A DNA stretch of 14,115 nt from an uncultured Mucilaginibacter sp. GTDB taxonomy: Bacteria; Bacteroidota; Bacteroidia; Sphingobacteriales; Sphingobacteriaceae. The stretch spans positions 1 to 14,115 of the forward strand of contig CAISKH010000035.1 of NCBI GenBank assembly GCA_903885865.1, written 5' to 3'. A program made the translations under genes and the position numbers. Each line of letters begins with the position of its first letter. Position 1 is the first letter of the stretch. Shown here piece by piece: positions 1 through 7,344 of the stretch. The notes beneath the pieces are model-generated. The model was given only the letters and a program-made list of their open reading frames with translations, was not told the origin of the DNA and made no database searches.

Positions 1-99
1 AAAAAAAAATAGGTTGATATATATCATTATTTCAGCTGATTAAGATCATGGAATAAGTTGTTTTAAGCCCGCAAATTTGTTATACAAATAAATACTTTA

Positions 100-681
100 A
101 TGAAAACTTTAACGCTCAACCCGGTTCGTAATATGATCAATCATTGGTGGTTAGTATTATTTGCGGGGCTGGTACTTTTAGGTATGGGCATATGGATCAT
201 TGTCTCTCCCTTTCAATCATTCTTTGCGCTTTGTTGGGCAATAGCTATTGGAATGATTGGTTCCGGTTGTTTCGAGATCATCTTCTCTCTAAAAAATTAT
301 GAATCAATCAAAGGATGGGGATGGTTGCTGGCCGCGGGAGTAATAGATTTAATTATTGGAGGATATCTTTTAAACTATCCTTTGATTACAATGGTGATCT
401 TACCCCTGATTATCGGAGCCTGGATTCTTTTCAGAGGAATTGTGGCTGTTGGAAACGCAATACACATGAGATCGTATGGGTTTGGAGACTGGAGGTGGTT
501 AATAACCGCAGGGATAGCAATAGTTCTATTAGCATTATTGGTATTGCTTTATCCGGGATTTGGGATTGAAACATTGATCCTCTGGACCGGGATCTCTTTC
601 GTTATCTCCGGCTTATTCCGGGTATACCTGTCGTTAAAATTTAAAAGGTTAAAGCAGGCTTATAAAGAAATAACTCTTTAA
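100..681 (+). CDS. HdeD-like (DUF308) integral membrane protein
   Basis: A 193-residue protein made almost entirely of hydrophobic helices separated by short loops. About six membrane segments are visible, roughly at residues 16-36, 39-60, 75-92, 96-117, 133-151 and 157-176, followed by a short basic tail. The pattern of paired helices with small loops such as the G-W-G-W-L-L-A-A-G stretch near residue 72 is typical of the HdeD/DUF308 family, whose E. coli founder is linked to acid resistance; the molecular function of most members is unknown. It sits alone on this strand and converges with the next gene, with only 19 bases between stops. The start has no Shine-Dalgarno sequence, but the A/T-rich upstream is normal for Bacteroidota. 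Family assignment is fairly safe; physiological role is not. Confidence 0.82.
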   Translation: MKTLTLNPVRNMINHWWLVLFAGLVLLGMGIWIIVSPFQSFFALCWAIAIGMIGSGCFEIIFSLKNYESIKGWGWLLAAGVIDLIIGGYLLNYPLITMVILPLIIGAWILFRGIVAVGNAIHMRSYGFGDWRWLITAGIAIVLLALLVLLYPGFGIETLILWTGISFVISGLFRVYLSLKFKRLKQAYKEITL

Positions 682-700
682 GATTTGATTTTGGCGTTCA

Positions 701-1081
701 TTACATCCATTTAGCCGCAAACCGGTTAAACTCGTGCCTCAGATCATTGAACATCTTTTCTTCATTAAAATACTGCTGTTGAATATTTTCGTGTTCAACC
801 GCTGTATTTTCATTAATAAATACTCCGTTTTGTAATACCTGTACTTCTATTTTTTCATCATTACTATGTATAAGGTGCTTTAATTCGTCGAAGTAATTTT
901 GATGTATTAAAAACTGGTTTTGAAAATGTTCAATTTGTTGGGTTACTTCATCGGCGGTATTTTTAGACGTAATCTCGTCTAAACGCTCTTGTAGTATACC
1001 AAGTTCCTGTTTGTAAAATTCGAGGCCCCTTAAACAATCATTGTTAAGGTTGGCAATATGCTTTATATTTATCTGGCTCAT
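701..1081 (-). CDS. small cytoplasmic coiled-coil protein, unknown function
   Basis: A 126-residue protein without a signal peptide or membrane segment. It is rich in Glu, Gln, Asn and Leu. From about residue 15 to residue 118 it looks helical with coiled-coil potential, with heptad-like spacing of hydrophobic residues (for example around L-E-F-Y-K-Q-E-L-G-I-L and I-E-H-F-Q-N-Q-F-L). It ends in A-A-K-W-M. I do not recognise a named family. It lies 88 bases downstream of the flavin-binding protein on the same strand and may be cotranscribed with it. The stop codon faces the HdeD-like gene. The clean frame and start next to a co-directional gene argue that it is real. Confidence 0.7.
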   Translation of the reverse strand: MSQINIKHIANLNNDCLRGLEFYKQELGILQERLDEITSKNTADEVTQQIEHFQNQFLIHQNYFDELKHLIHSNDEKIEVQVLQNGVFINENTAVEHENIQQQYFNEEKMFNDLRHEFNRFAAKWM

Positions 1082-1169
1082 AGTGATACAATATTAATAC
1101 AATGTGACATTAGTTATAATGATGATGGACATATCAAAACATGATATTAAACAACATTTAGTTTCAAAA

Positions 1170-1622
1170 TTAGCTGCGTTCAAAGCGGCCGGTTCTCTTC
1201 GTTATCGCGATTTTATACACCATCAGTTCAACTTTGCAGCCAATATCCTCTTCTTTTTCCGCTATCCCATGTGACGGATGATCAAGCGGGTTTTGGGACA
1301 ACGGCATGATACGATGAATTATATGTTGCATAACCTGTTGTTGTTCATCAGGAGCGGTTATTTCTTCAAACCTGCCCCAGGCTATAACGCTTTGCCAATT
1401 AAATATACTTTCAATCTTATCCACCTCAAAACATACGTCGGGGTTCTTACGCATCATTTCAATTTTTTTTCCAGACGCCGAGTGGCCATAAATATGAGCG
1501 TCTTTATACACATAATTTATAGGCACGATATAAAGCTGCTCATTAGCGTAACAAGCCAGCCTGCCTGTAACCTGTTGGCTTAACAGGTCTTCAATTTGCT
1601 TTTCATTTAATTCGCCTAACAT
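1170..1622 (-). CDS. pyridoxamine 5'-phosphate oxidase-fold flavin-binding protein
   Basis: A 150-residue soluble protein of the PNPOx-like split-barrel superfamily (Pyridox_ox_2/NimA-like group, by pattern recognition). The N-terminal half has the usual order: a helix with Q-I-E-D-L-L, then the strand G-R-L-A-C-Y, a strand ending P-I-N-Y-V-Y near residue 38, then H-I-Y-G-H-S-A-S-G-K-K (residues 43-53), the phosphate/FMN-contacting stretch, and N-P-D-V-C-F-E-V-D (60-68). Members bind FMN or related flavin/F420 cofactors and reduce small molecules; some give nitroimidazole resistance. Substrate cannot be told here. Length is normal for the family. The gene probably leads the pair with the coiled-coil gene downstream. 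A promoter-like element lies about 60 bases upstream. Confidence 0.85.
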   Translation of the reverse strand: MLGELNEKQIEDLLSQQVTGRLACYANEQLYIVPINYVYKDAHIYGHSASGKKIEMMRKNPDVCFEVDKIESIFNWQSVIAWGRFEEITAPDEQQQVMQHIIHRIMPLSQNPLDHPSHGIAEKEEDIGCKVELMVYKIAITKRTGRFERS

Positions 1623-1673
1623 GATATTGATTTTAAGATCATCAAAAAAGCACTAATAGCTAAGTTTTATGCT

Positions 1674-1688
1674 ATTTGTTTAACAAAT
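1674..1688. promoter_or_regulatory. 15-bp palindrome at a promoter (possible operator)
   Basis: ATTTGTT-T-AACAAAT is a perfect 7-bp inverted repeat around one central base. It overlaps the putative -7 box of the flavin-binding protein gene, where a repressor could act. The 11-mer GTTTAACAAAT in it recurs at 5460-5470 in front of the esterase gene. The low GC content makes chance a real possibility. Confidence 0.25.
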
Positions 1689-1711
1689 TTACTGGTCTGA
1701 CAATTATCAAA
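1684..1711 (-). promoter_or_regulatory. putative Bacteroidota promoter for the flavin-binding protein gene
   Basis: Read on the minus strand, TTTG (1711-1708) is followed after 16 bases by TAAATTTG (1691-1684), a full match to the TAnnTTTG -7 element. The spacing is a little shorter than the usual 17-23. The start codon at 1622 would leave a leader of about 55 bases. The -7 element overlaps the palindrome at 1674-1688. Confidence 0.35.
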
Positions 1712-1735
1712 TAATGAGCGCCATCAACGAAAAAT

Positions 1736-1831
1736 ATGACAGTGGACATAAATAAAAGATACCATATTGACGGCAACTTTGGCTATGTTCCGGGCATAGC
1801 AAAAATGCTGACGCAAAGTTATGCCGCATGA
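1736..1831 (+). pseudogene. C-terminal remnant of a GH95-like alpha-L-fucosidase
   Basis: A 31-codon frame between two larger genes, ending at TGA 1829-1831. From 1763 it reads H-I-D-G-N-F-G-Y-V-P-G-I-A-K-M-L-T-Q-S. This closely resembles the highly conserved Q-I-D-G-N-F-G-x-x-x-G-I-A-E-M-L-L-Q-S block in the catalytic domain of GH95 alpha-L-fucosidases (match made from memory of the family). In intact enzymes of about 750-800 residues this block is followed by roughly another hundred residues or more. Here the frame closes three codons after the block, and a stop codon (TGA 1715-1717) lies in the same frame upstream. I read it as the fossil of a deleted glycoside hydrolase gene, facing the GH67-like gene. 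An ATG at 1736 exists but a functional micropeptide seems unlikely. Confidence 0.55.
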
Positions 1832-1836
1832 CGTGA

Positions 1837-4455
1837 TTATTGCATCACAACCGCGTCTCCCGCATCATTAACCAAACTAATGGCCCGCGTTTCAATCAGC
1901 GGGTAACCAACAGGGGTTTCCATATACATCCCCAGGCCTTTTACATCATTCAAATATTCGGCGGGATTGCCTGATGCTTTGTATTTAGTCGCAAGCTGAT
2001 TTTTATATAAACTAAGTGGTATAGCAATTTTGGTCCACGTATTTGGTTGGGCTTGAATACCTTTTTTAGAAAGCGTATCCCTATCGGTATGAATTATAAA
2101 ATCAAATTTTTGAGCTGTAGTTGCGTAAACATCTAATACGATGTATTTATATCCCGACCAGTTAAAATCATTCACCATACCCAAATTAGGCAAATGCCAG
2201 AAATAATAGTTAGCGTTTTTAAAAAACACAACTTCGAGTTGTTGCAAAGGTTTGGGCACGGGTGGGGCCATTTCTAACGGCGCATTTTTTAATTGGGTAA
2301 CTTCCTTGTCCACATCGGTTTGTTCGGCTTTCACATCAACCATAATATGCAACCGCGACAAATACTGTGGAATATAGGATGCACTTACCTGTGCGGCATA
2401 TTGTTTCCATTTCAGGCTGGCTGTTTGCAGGTTTTCTATCGCTGTATTTTTATATTTTATTTTCGCGGTTTCACCGGTGGCTTTGTCTGAAAGGTATTTA
2501 TTGGTGGCCCCCAATATTTTCTTAGAATAATACTGCCCCAAATAGGCCATCGCTCTAATATCATTTATGGTTTGTTGCAGTTCGTTGTCCTTACCGGCAT
2601 TCATGCCTTTTATTAATACCAAAGCCTCATCACCTAAATTTTGCAGGTTCTCCGCAACTTGTGGCGGGGTGGTGCCGGTAACAGGTTGGCTGTTTAATAA
2701 AGCATTGCCGTAAGCAGGTATGCCTATTAAACCCTCGCCGTTTTGCGGGCCGCGGTTAATGAATTTATCAATGGTCATGAATCCGTAAAAGCTGGTGCAG
2801 GCTTCGGGGTACCACTCATAATCATTTTGTGATTTCTGGTTATGAAAGCGGTTTATAACCGGCATAATTTGCGATGCTTTGGCCCAGGCCGACTGTATTT
2901 TTTGCGGATCGGCTTCGGGGAAACGCGCTCTTAATTCTTTTGCAAAATGCGAGTTGGGGATAGCAGGGTCATAAGCCAGTTTCCCTATGAGTTGAAAGCT
3001 GTACCAGCGTTTTTTTATAACAAGCTGGCGCGGTGTTGAAGGTGTTTTGCTGATGTATTCGCGTCCCCATATATAACCATCCGGGCCCATATAAAATCCT
3101 TCTAAATGGTTGTGGTATTTGGGCATATTTTTGATGTATTCCCTTGTGAAATCGGGGTCGCTGCCACCGCGCAGGTTATACCATGAGTCTTCACGTACTG
3201 TATAAAAATAACGCGAATCGCCAATGCCATCCAGGAACTTTTGCTCATAAATATATTTCGGCGCGGTTGCCGAATACATATGTGCCACCGAATATTTAAA
3301 ACTGAATTCGAGCGGGCAACGCGGGTTCAGTCCTGCGAAATTATTTTTTATAATGTTCACATCGGTTTGGTGGGTGCGGTGTATTAGTTTAAAGGTTCGG
3401 TTGGGGTCATCGGCTAAGGCATCATTTATGCCCAGGCCGTAGGTTTCATACATATATTTCTCTTTTGCGTCCTCGGTTTGGCGCTGCATGTTTTCGCCGG
3501 AGGTAACGCCAATTCCTTTTAGAAGCGGATAAGTTTTTATTAAGGTGCGTGTAGCTTTCCTGATATAATCTTTTGTTTTTTCGTCGCTCATTTTATCCGT
3601 AAAACCATAACCCGAATTTTCCAGGCCATTTATAAATACGTTCCAGGTAAACAGGTAAAAATCAATGCCCCTGTCATGTGCATATTGCATCACCTCCTGC
3701 CAGAATTTTATTTTTTGGGCAATGGTCATTTTTTTTAAATTGACCATGTGCGCAAGGCTATTGGGAGTTGACATATCCACGCCATCCGAAGTGGGGAAGA
3801 TACGCACGGTAGTTTTCTTTACATCACTAAGCGAAGCATTGGGATATTCGGGAACCTGCACCATTGTAGGAAACGGCTGCAAACTCCATATGGAGATGAT
3901 ATTATAACGGTCGCGCGCCATTTCATCCAAAAACTCGTGCCAGAAACTCATATCCCACATATTGGCGATGTTTTTTTGCCCGGCGTCGCCGTTATCGGTA
4001 TAGCTTGGGGTGCGGGCGTCTAATGGAATATTGAATTTTATGCCCCGGTTTATGATGAAGGGCTTTTTATCAATATCCGTTACAGCAGCCAGGCCATTAA
4101 GCTTAATATTTTCAGCTACATCCAATCCGCCGTTAATTATTCCCTGGTTATCGAAACCGATGATATACCAATCGGCTCCTTTTTTACGGACTGAATACCC
4201 CTGCGACTCTGATTCAGGCAATGTAAAGCCCGCAGCTTCTTTGGTATCACGTAAGGTTAAAATGATACGTTTCTTTGCCGATTGATTTACTATATAGCCC
4301 GCGCTTTGCAGATCCTTCTTCATTTCCGAAGCCGTAAAAACAGCGCTGTTGTTATGCTGATCATAAATTATAGCTATAGTACCTTTTACAGCGGCGGCAT
4401 TAACGGTTACGCAGGTAACCAGGACGGACAGAAGCAGGTAAAAATTCTTTTTCAT
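1837..4455 (-). CDS. secreted GH67-like (alpha-glucuronidase-related) glycoside hydrolase
   Basis: An 872-residue exported protein. A Sec signal peptide (basic K-K, then L-L-L-S-V-L-V-T) is likely cleaved after V-N-A at residue 20. Residues about 25-130 look like the alpha/beta N-terminal domain found in GH67 and hexosaminidases, with S-E-M-K-K-D-L near 43 and G-Y-S-V-R near 86. A TIM-barrel-like core follows (about 135-480): R-G-I-K-F-N near 137, then D-R-Y-N-I-I-S-I-W, then F-Y-L-F-T-W-N, then G-I-G-V-T-S-G-E-N (Glu321), then R-E-D-S-W-Y-N (Glu422/Asp423). A helical region precedes a beta-rich tail (about 740-872) that resembles a carbohydrate-binding jelly roll. Catalytic residues cannot be assigned with certainty, and the true GH67 signature is not obvious, so the substrate may differ from glucuronoxylan. 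It lies 58 bases downstream of the esterase, likely in one operon. Confidence 0.72.
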   Translation of the reverse strand: MKKNFYLLLSVLVTCVTVNAAAVKGTIAIIYDQHNNSAVFTASEMKKDLQSAGYIVNQSAKKRIILTLRDTKEAAGFTLPESESQGYSVRKKGADWYIIGFDNQGIINGGLDVAENIKLNGLAAVTDIDKKPFIINRGIKFNIPLDARTPSYTDNGDAGQKNIANMWDMSFWHEFLDEMARDRYNIISIWSLQPFPTMVQVPEYPNASLSDVKKTTVRIFPTSDGVDMSTPNSLAHMVNLKKMTIAQKIKFWQEVMQYAHDRGIDFYLFTWNVFINGLENSGYGFTDKMSDEKTKDYIRKATRTLIKTYPLLKGIGVTSGENMQRQTEDAKEKYMYETYGLGINDALADDPNRTFKLIHRTHQTDVNIIKNNFAGLNPRCPLEFSFKYSVAHMYSATAPKYIYEQKFLDGIGDSRYFYTVREDSWYNLRGGSDPDFTREYIKNMPKYHNHLEGFYMGPDGYIWGREYISKTPSTPRQLVIKKRWYSFQLIGKLAYDPAIPNSHFAKELRARFPEADPQKIQSAWAKASQIMPVINRFHNQKSQNDYEWYPEACTSFYGFMTIDKFINRGPQNGEGLIGIPAYGNALLNSQPVTGTTPPQVAENLQNLGDEALVLIKGMNAGKDNELQQTINDIRAMAYLGQYYSKKILGATNKYLSDKATGETAKIKYKNTAIENLQTASLKWKQYAAQVSASYIPQYLSRLHIMVDVKAEQTDVDKEVTQLKNAPLEMAPPVPKPLQQLEVVFFKNANYYFWHLPNLGMVNDFNWSGYKYIVLDVYATTAQKFDFIIHTDRDTLSKKGIQAQPNTWTKIAIPLSLYKNQLATKYKASGNPAEYLNDVKGLGMYMETPVGYPLIETRAISLVNDAGDAVVMQ

Positions 4456-4513
4456 ATTTATTTTCGGAGTAAGTCGTTAACAAGGGTAGAATCAAATTTA
4501 TATTAAAAGCGCG

Positions 4514-5416
4514 CTATTTTTTTACCTGGGCAAACAGCCAGTCCCAAACTTCGGGGTTTGAATAAGTGCGCCCCCAGGCGTCATGGCCCACGCCCGGATA
4601 TTCTGTATATTTTGGATTGCCGCCCGCCTTGGTTATAGCGGCAACCATGTTGCGTGAGCGGGTTACCGGCACAGTTTTATCTGCGTCGCCGTGAAATACC
4701 CATATAGGTATTTTAGTTAATTTGTCAGCGTAAGCCAGGTCGGCACCGCCGCAAATAGGTACAGCTGCTGCAAAAAGCTTGCCTTCGCGCTGCAATATTT
4801 CCCAGGTGGCAAAACCGCCCATCGAAAGGCCGGTTACATAAATACGTTTAGGGTCAATTTTGTTTTCGGCAATAACTTTGTCTATTGCTTCCATCGCCAA
4901 TGCCATCGGCCACGTTGGTTGCTCCTTCATAGTACCTGTTTGTGCGCCAAAAGGATTATCAACCCAAACACCCTCCGCATTTTTACCACCCTTGGGCACA
5001 GCAGGGCATCCCGGGGCTATAACATAACAAGGATATTTTTCCCAGAAAACAACTGTTGGCGCGAATCGTAAAAATTGTATTCGGTTATCCAACCCGCGCT
5101 CGCCCGCGCCATGAAAAAATATAACTAAAGGATATTTCTTCCCCTTTTTTAATTCGGGTTGATGCAAGCGGTAGGGCAGCGTATGCCCATCCTTAATATA
5201 GGTGTGAAAAGTAAAATCGGCAAATTTATTTTCCCAGGGTTGCAATGGCGCTTTATTGTAATCGGGGGCAAGCGGATCGGGCGTTTTAGCGGTGTCTGAA
5301 GACAAGGCGTAATTGCTGTTGTTGCTGCTAACGGTTTTTTGCGCTTTTGAATACAAAAAGCAAAAACTGCATATACCTATAACAAGGATAATTGTGATCT
5401 TATAGAATTTTTTCAT
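4514..5416 (-). CDS. secreted alpha/beta-hydrolase esterase (PHB depolymerase/CE1-like)
   Basis: A 300-residue secreted serine esterase. A signal peptide covers residues 1-25, with probable cleavage at S-K-A/Q. The fold landmarks are all present: the oxyanion-hole strand V-I-F-F-H-G-A-G-E-R-G (98-108), the nucleophile elbow G-L-S-M-G-G with Ser198, the acid loop F-H-G-D-A-D-K-T-V-P with probable Asp246, and the histidine loop G-V-G-H-D-A-W with His278. This order is typical of LpqC/feruloyl-esterase/polyhydroxybutyrate-depolymerase-like enzymes, many of which remove acyl groups from plant polysaccharides. It is the first gene of a probable two-gene unit with the GH67-like enzyme, which fits removal of acetyl or phenolic esters before side-chain sugars are cut. 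The exact ester is unknown. Peptidase activity of the related prolyl-oligopeptidase family is a less likely alternative. Confidence 0.83.
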   Translation of the reverse strand: MKKFYKITIILVIGICSFCFLYSKAQKTVSSNNSNYALSSDTAKTPDPLAPDYNKAPLQPWENKFADFTFHTYIKDGHTLPYRLHQPELKKGKKYPLVIFFHGAGERGLDNRIQFLRFAPTVVFWEKYPCYVIAPGCPAVPKGGKNAEGVWVDNPFGAQTGTMKEQPTWPMALAMEAIDKVIAENKIDPKRIYVTGLSMGGFATWEILQREGKLFAAAVPICGGADLAYADKLTKIPIWVFHGDADKTVPVTRSRNMVAAITKAGGNPKYTEYPGVGHDAWGRTYSNPEVWDWLFAQVKK

Positions 5417-5465
5417 TGTATTACTTGAAAATTGGTTTTTGGCGTTGGTTTATATTACTGTTTAA

Positions 5466-5473
5466 CAAATCTA
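5466..5473 (-). promoter_or_regulatory. putative -7 element of the esterase/GH67-like operon
   Basis: On the minus strand the bases read TAGATTTG, a match to TAnnTTTG, about 50 bases before the esterase start. No good TTG is seen at the expected upstream distance, so this is weak. The flanking 11-mer GTTTAACAAAT (5460-5470) is shared with the promoter region near 1678. Confidence 0.28.
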
Positions 5474-5558
5474 AGTAAATTAAGAGGGTAATTACTGCGG
5501 CCTATTATAACAAGTGTGTGACTATTTATATCAAAGTGGAAAATGCACTATTTTTAAT

Positions 5559-5574
5559 AAACAATCGATTGTTT
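5559..5574. promoter_or_regulatory. perfect 16-bp palindrome, candidate LacI-family operator
   Basis: AAACAATCGATTGTTT is an uninterrupted perfect palindrome with a central CG. Its core AATCGATT fits the AAnCGnTT pattern of LacI/GalR-family operators. It lies about 140 bases upstream of the esterase start, 85 bases upstream of its putative -7 element, and 207 bases before the -33 of the cytochrome promoter, so it could serve either direction. No regulator gene is in the window. Confidence 0.4.
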
Positions 5575-5780
5575 GAGCCCTAAATGCAATATTTTAAGTA
5601 ACAATTGTACTACAAAAACAAGCGAGACATGATTTTTAAAAACTGAAAATCGAACTCTAAAAATCAAAAAAGCCGTCATCGAAGTGTAAAAACGCATTTT
5701 GAGGCAATTTTCATAACCCTTATACCATCTGCCCGTGAAAGCGCAATCCGCAGGTTTAATTTTTCAGGTAGATACAGCTA

Positions 5781-5810
5781 TTGATTTTGAAACCATATTA
5801 ATTAACTTTG
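5781..5810 (+). promoter_or_regulatory. putative Bacteroidota promoter for cytochrome c gene
   Basis: TTG (5781-5783), a 19-base spacer, then TAACTTTG (5803-5810): an exact match to the TTG/TAnnTTTG arrangement. It would give a leader of roughly 110 bases before the ATG at 5930. It may drive the cytochrome gene alone, because a terminator follows that gene. Confidence 0.42.
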
Positions 5811-5929
5811 TTTCGTTGCTATTGTAAAAAAAGGAATAGACGTTAAGGCATTTTTAAACTTCTTTTATAATAATAAGTCGTATAATCGCATTATAAACCA
5901 ATAATTAAAAACAAACATATAATACCATC

Positions 5930-6340
5930 ATGAAGAGGACTATCATCTTAACAGGCTTTATTATCGCTATGCTATCGGTTAATTACTCGTTTGCACAAAC
6001 TACCGTTGTTAAAAAATCAACTAAAACCACGGTTAAAAAAACTGCGGTTACGCCTGCACCCGCAAAAAAACCAAGCGCTGCTGATATTGAAGAAGGTAAA
6101 CAACTGCTTTCAAAAAACGATTGCCTTACCTGCCATAAATTAGATATAAAAGTGGTTGGCCCTGCTTATATTGATGTAGCAAAAAAATACCCGGCATCCG
6201 AAGGAAATTATGAGCTATTGAGCAAAAAAGTTATTGCCGGCGGTAGTGGCGTATGGGGGCAAACTCCTATGGCGCCGCACCCTGCTATAGCGCCTGCGGA
6301 TGTTAAAAAGATGGTAGAGTATATTTTATCGCTTAAGTAG
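5930..6340 (+). CDS. secreted class I c-type cytochrome
   Basis: A 136-residue exported monohaem cytochrome c. The signal peptide (residues 1-22, ending S-F-A before Q-T-T) is followed by a Lys/Thr/Pro/Ala-rich linker to about residue 50, and then a compact c551/c552-type domain. Haem is attached at C65-L-T-C68-H69; the sixth ligand is probably Met114 in Q-T-P-M-A-P-H-P, the usual class I pattern. The fold ends with the helix V-K-K-M-V-E-Y-I-L-S-L. It acts in the periplasm as an electron carrier. It lies just upstream of two ThuA genes and a haem-containing dehydrogenase on the same strand, so it is a natural acceptor for that enzyme, but a terminator at 6354 suggests at least partly separate transcription. 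Very similar small cytochromes occur throughout Bacteroidota. Confidence 0.9.
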   Translation: MKRTIILTGFIIAMLSVNYSFAQTTVVKKSTKTTVKKTAVTPAPAKKPSAADIEEGKQLLSKNDCLTCHKLDIKVVGPAYIDVAKKYPASEGNYELLSKKVIAGGSGVWGQTPMAPHPAIAPADVKKMVEYILSLK

Positions 6341-6353
6341 AAATTGAAACAAT

Positions 6354-6380
6354 AAGGGCAGTATATTTTATACTGCCTTT
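6354..6380 (+). terminator. intrinsic terminator after cytochrome c gene
   Basis: GGCAGTATA (6357-6365), loop TTT, TATACTGCC (6369-6377): a perfect 9-bp stem beginning 17 bases after the cytochrome stop. It extends with flanking A/T pairs and is followed by TTTGTTATTT. The T-run is short and broken, so some read-through into the ThuA genes is possible. Confidence 0.75.
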
Positions 6381-6457
6381 GTTATTTACGCTATATAAAT
6401 GCCGGTGTTATTGCACCGCGCCTAACCGTTAAACCGACTATTAACCAATTATGATTC

Positions 6458-7261
6458 ATGAGAAATTTAATTAAATCAAATCGTTTAATTGGCTTTTTAG
6501 TACTCTGTGCTTTTGTTATCTTATTAGGCGCATGCTCAGCCTCTCATAAAACGTCGGCAAAGAAGAACTATAAAGTATTGGTATATTGTAAAACTGCAGG
6601 TTATCATCACGCGTCGATTAAAGCGGGTATAGCAGCAATTCAAAAATTAGGTGCTGAAAACAACTTTGGTGTTGATTCTACAGTTAATGAGAATAAGTTT
6701 ACAGATGAAAACTTGAAACAATATTCAGCAATAATATTTTTAAGTACAACCGGCGATTTCTTTAAAAAGGATGCTTCGAAAGCAGCCTTAAAAAATTACA
6801 TAGAACATGGCGGTGGTTATGTTGGCATACACGCGGCTACCGATGCTGAATATAACTGGCAGTGGTATGGCGATTTATCGGGGGCTTATTTTAAAGCACA
6901 TCCCGCGCAGCAAATGGCTACGTTAGATGTAGTTGACCCGAATACAATTGCTACTAGGATGCTTCCGACCAAATGGGATAGAAAAGATGAATGGTATCAT
7001 TTTAAATATGTGGCAAAAGACCTTCATATATTACTAAACTTTGAGGAATCAAGCATTAAATATAAGGATGATGCCGAAGCAGCAAAAATGAAAATGGGCC
7101 CTAACCATCCTATGGCGTGGTACCATGATTTTGATGGCGGAAGAGCATTTTATACAGAATTAGGCCACACAGATGAATCATACGTTGAGCCGCTTTATTT
7201 GCAACATTTATTAGGTGGAATTGAGTATGCCATGGGCAGAAAGAAGATGGTATCTAAATAA
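6458..7261 (+). CDS. ThuA-like protein, predicted lipoprotein (first paralogue)
   Basis: A 267-residue ThuA-domain protein with a lipoprotein signal peptide: hydrophobic run F-L-V-L-C-A-F-V-I-L, then L-G-A-C with lipidated Cys26. The domain starts at Y-K-V-L-V-Y-C-K-T-A-G-Y-H-H, continues through the strand A-I-I-F-L-S-T-T-G-D and the conserved G-G-G-Y-V-G-I-H-A-A-T-D, and closes with H-P-M-A-W-Y-H-D-F-D-G-G-R-A-F-Y-T-E-L-G-H-T-D-E. ThuA is a class I glutamine-amidotransferase-like fold, known in rhizobia for trehalose/sucrose catabolism through 3-keto sugars; exported forms like this are common in Bacteroidota and Planctomycetes and mostly uncharacterised. It pairs with a close paralogue 83 bases downstream. 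An earlier ATG at 6451 is out of frame and soon stops. Confidence 0.88.
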   Translation: MRNLIKSNRLIGFLVLCAFVILLGACSASHKTSAKKNYKVLVYCKTAGYHHASIKAGIAAIQKLGAENNFGVDSTVNENKFTDENLKQYSAIIFLSTTGDFFKKDASKAALKNYIEHGGGYVGIHAATDAEYNWQWYGDLSGAYFKAHPAQQMATLDVVDPNTIATRMLPTKWDRKDEWYHFKYVAKDLHILLNFEESSIKYKDDAEAAKMKMGPNHPMAWYHDFDGGRAFYTELGHTDESYVEPLYLQHLLGGIEYAMGRKKMVSK

Positions 7262-7344
7262 TATTAGTTTGCGTGAGAGCCGATATTTAAAAAACGGCAA
7301 CATAAGTTTATCATTGAAATAATTGAACCAATAAACAAATATAA

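Larger units (their letters stand above)
5417..5929. other. 513-bp divergent intergenic regulatory region
   Basis: This A/T-rich gap separates the leftward esterase/GH67-like unit from the rightward cytochrome c gene. It holds a putative promoter toward each side, a perfect 16-bp palindrome (5559-5574), and a looser inverted repeat TGATTTTTA/TAAAAATCA (5630-5638 and 5658-5666) with a 19-base spacer. I see no convincing gene, RNA gene or mobile element in it. Confidence 0.6.

Noticed and set aside
1782..1800. Hairpin GCTATG-TTCCGGG-CATAGC as a terminator for the GH67-like gene
   Set aside because: It has no T-run on the minus strand, and the bases are explained by the GH95-like coding remnant (G-Y-V-P-G-I-A) in which they lie.
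5733..5826. Short open frame from a GTG in the divergent gap
   Set aside because: Only about 31 codons, no recognisable motif, and it overlaps the best promoter candidate of the cytochrome gene.
6451..6475. ATG at 6451 as start of the first ThuA gene
   Set aside because: It is in another frame and reaches a stop after seven codons; the ATG at 6458 gives a proper lipoprotein signal.
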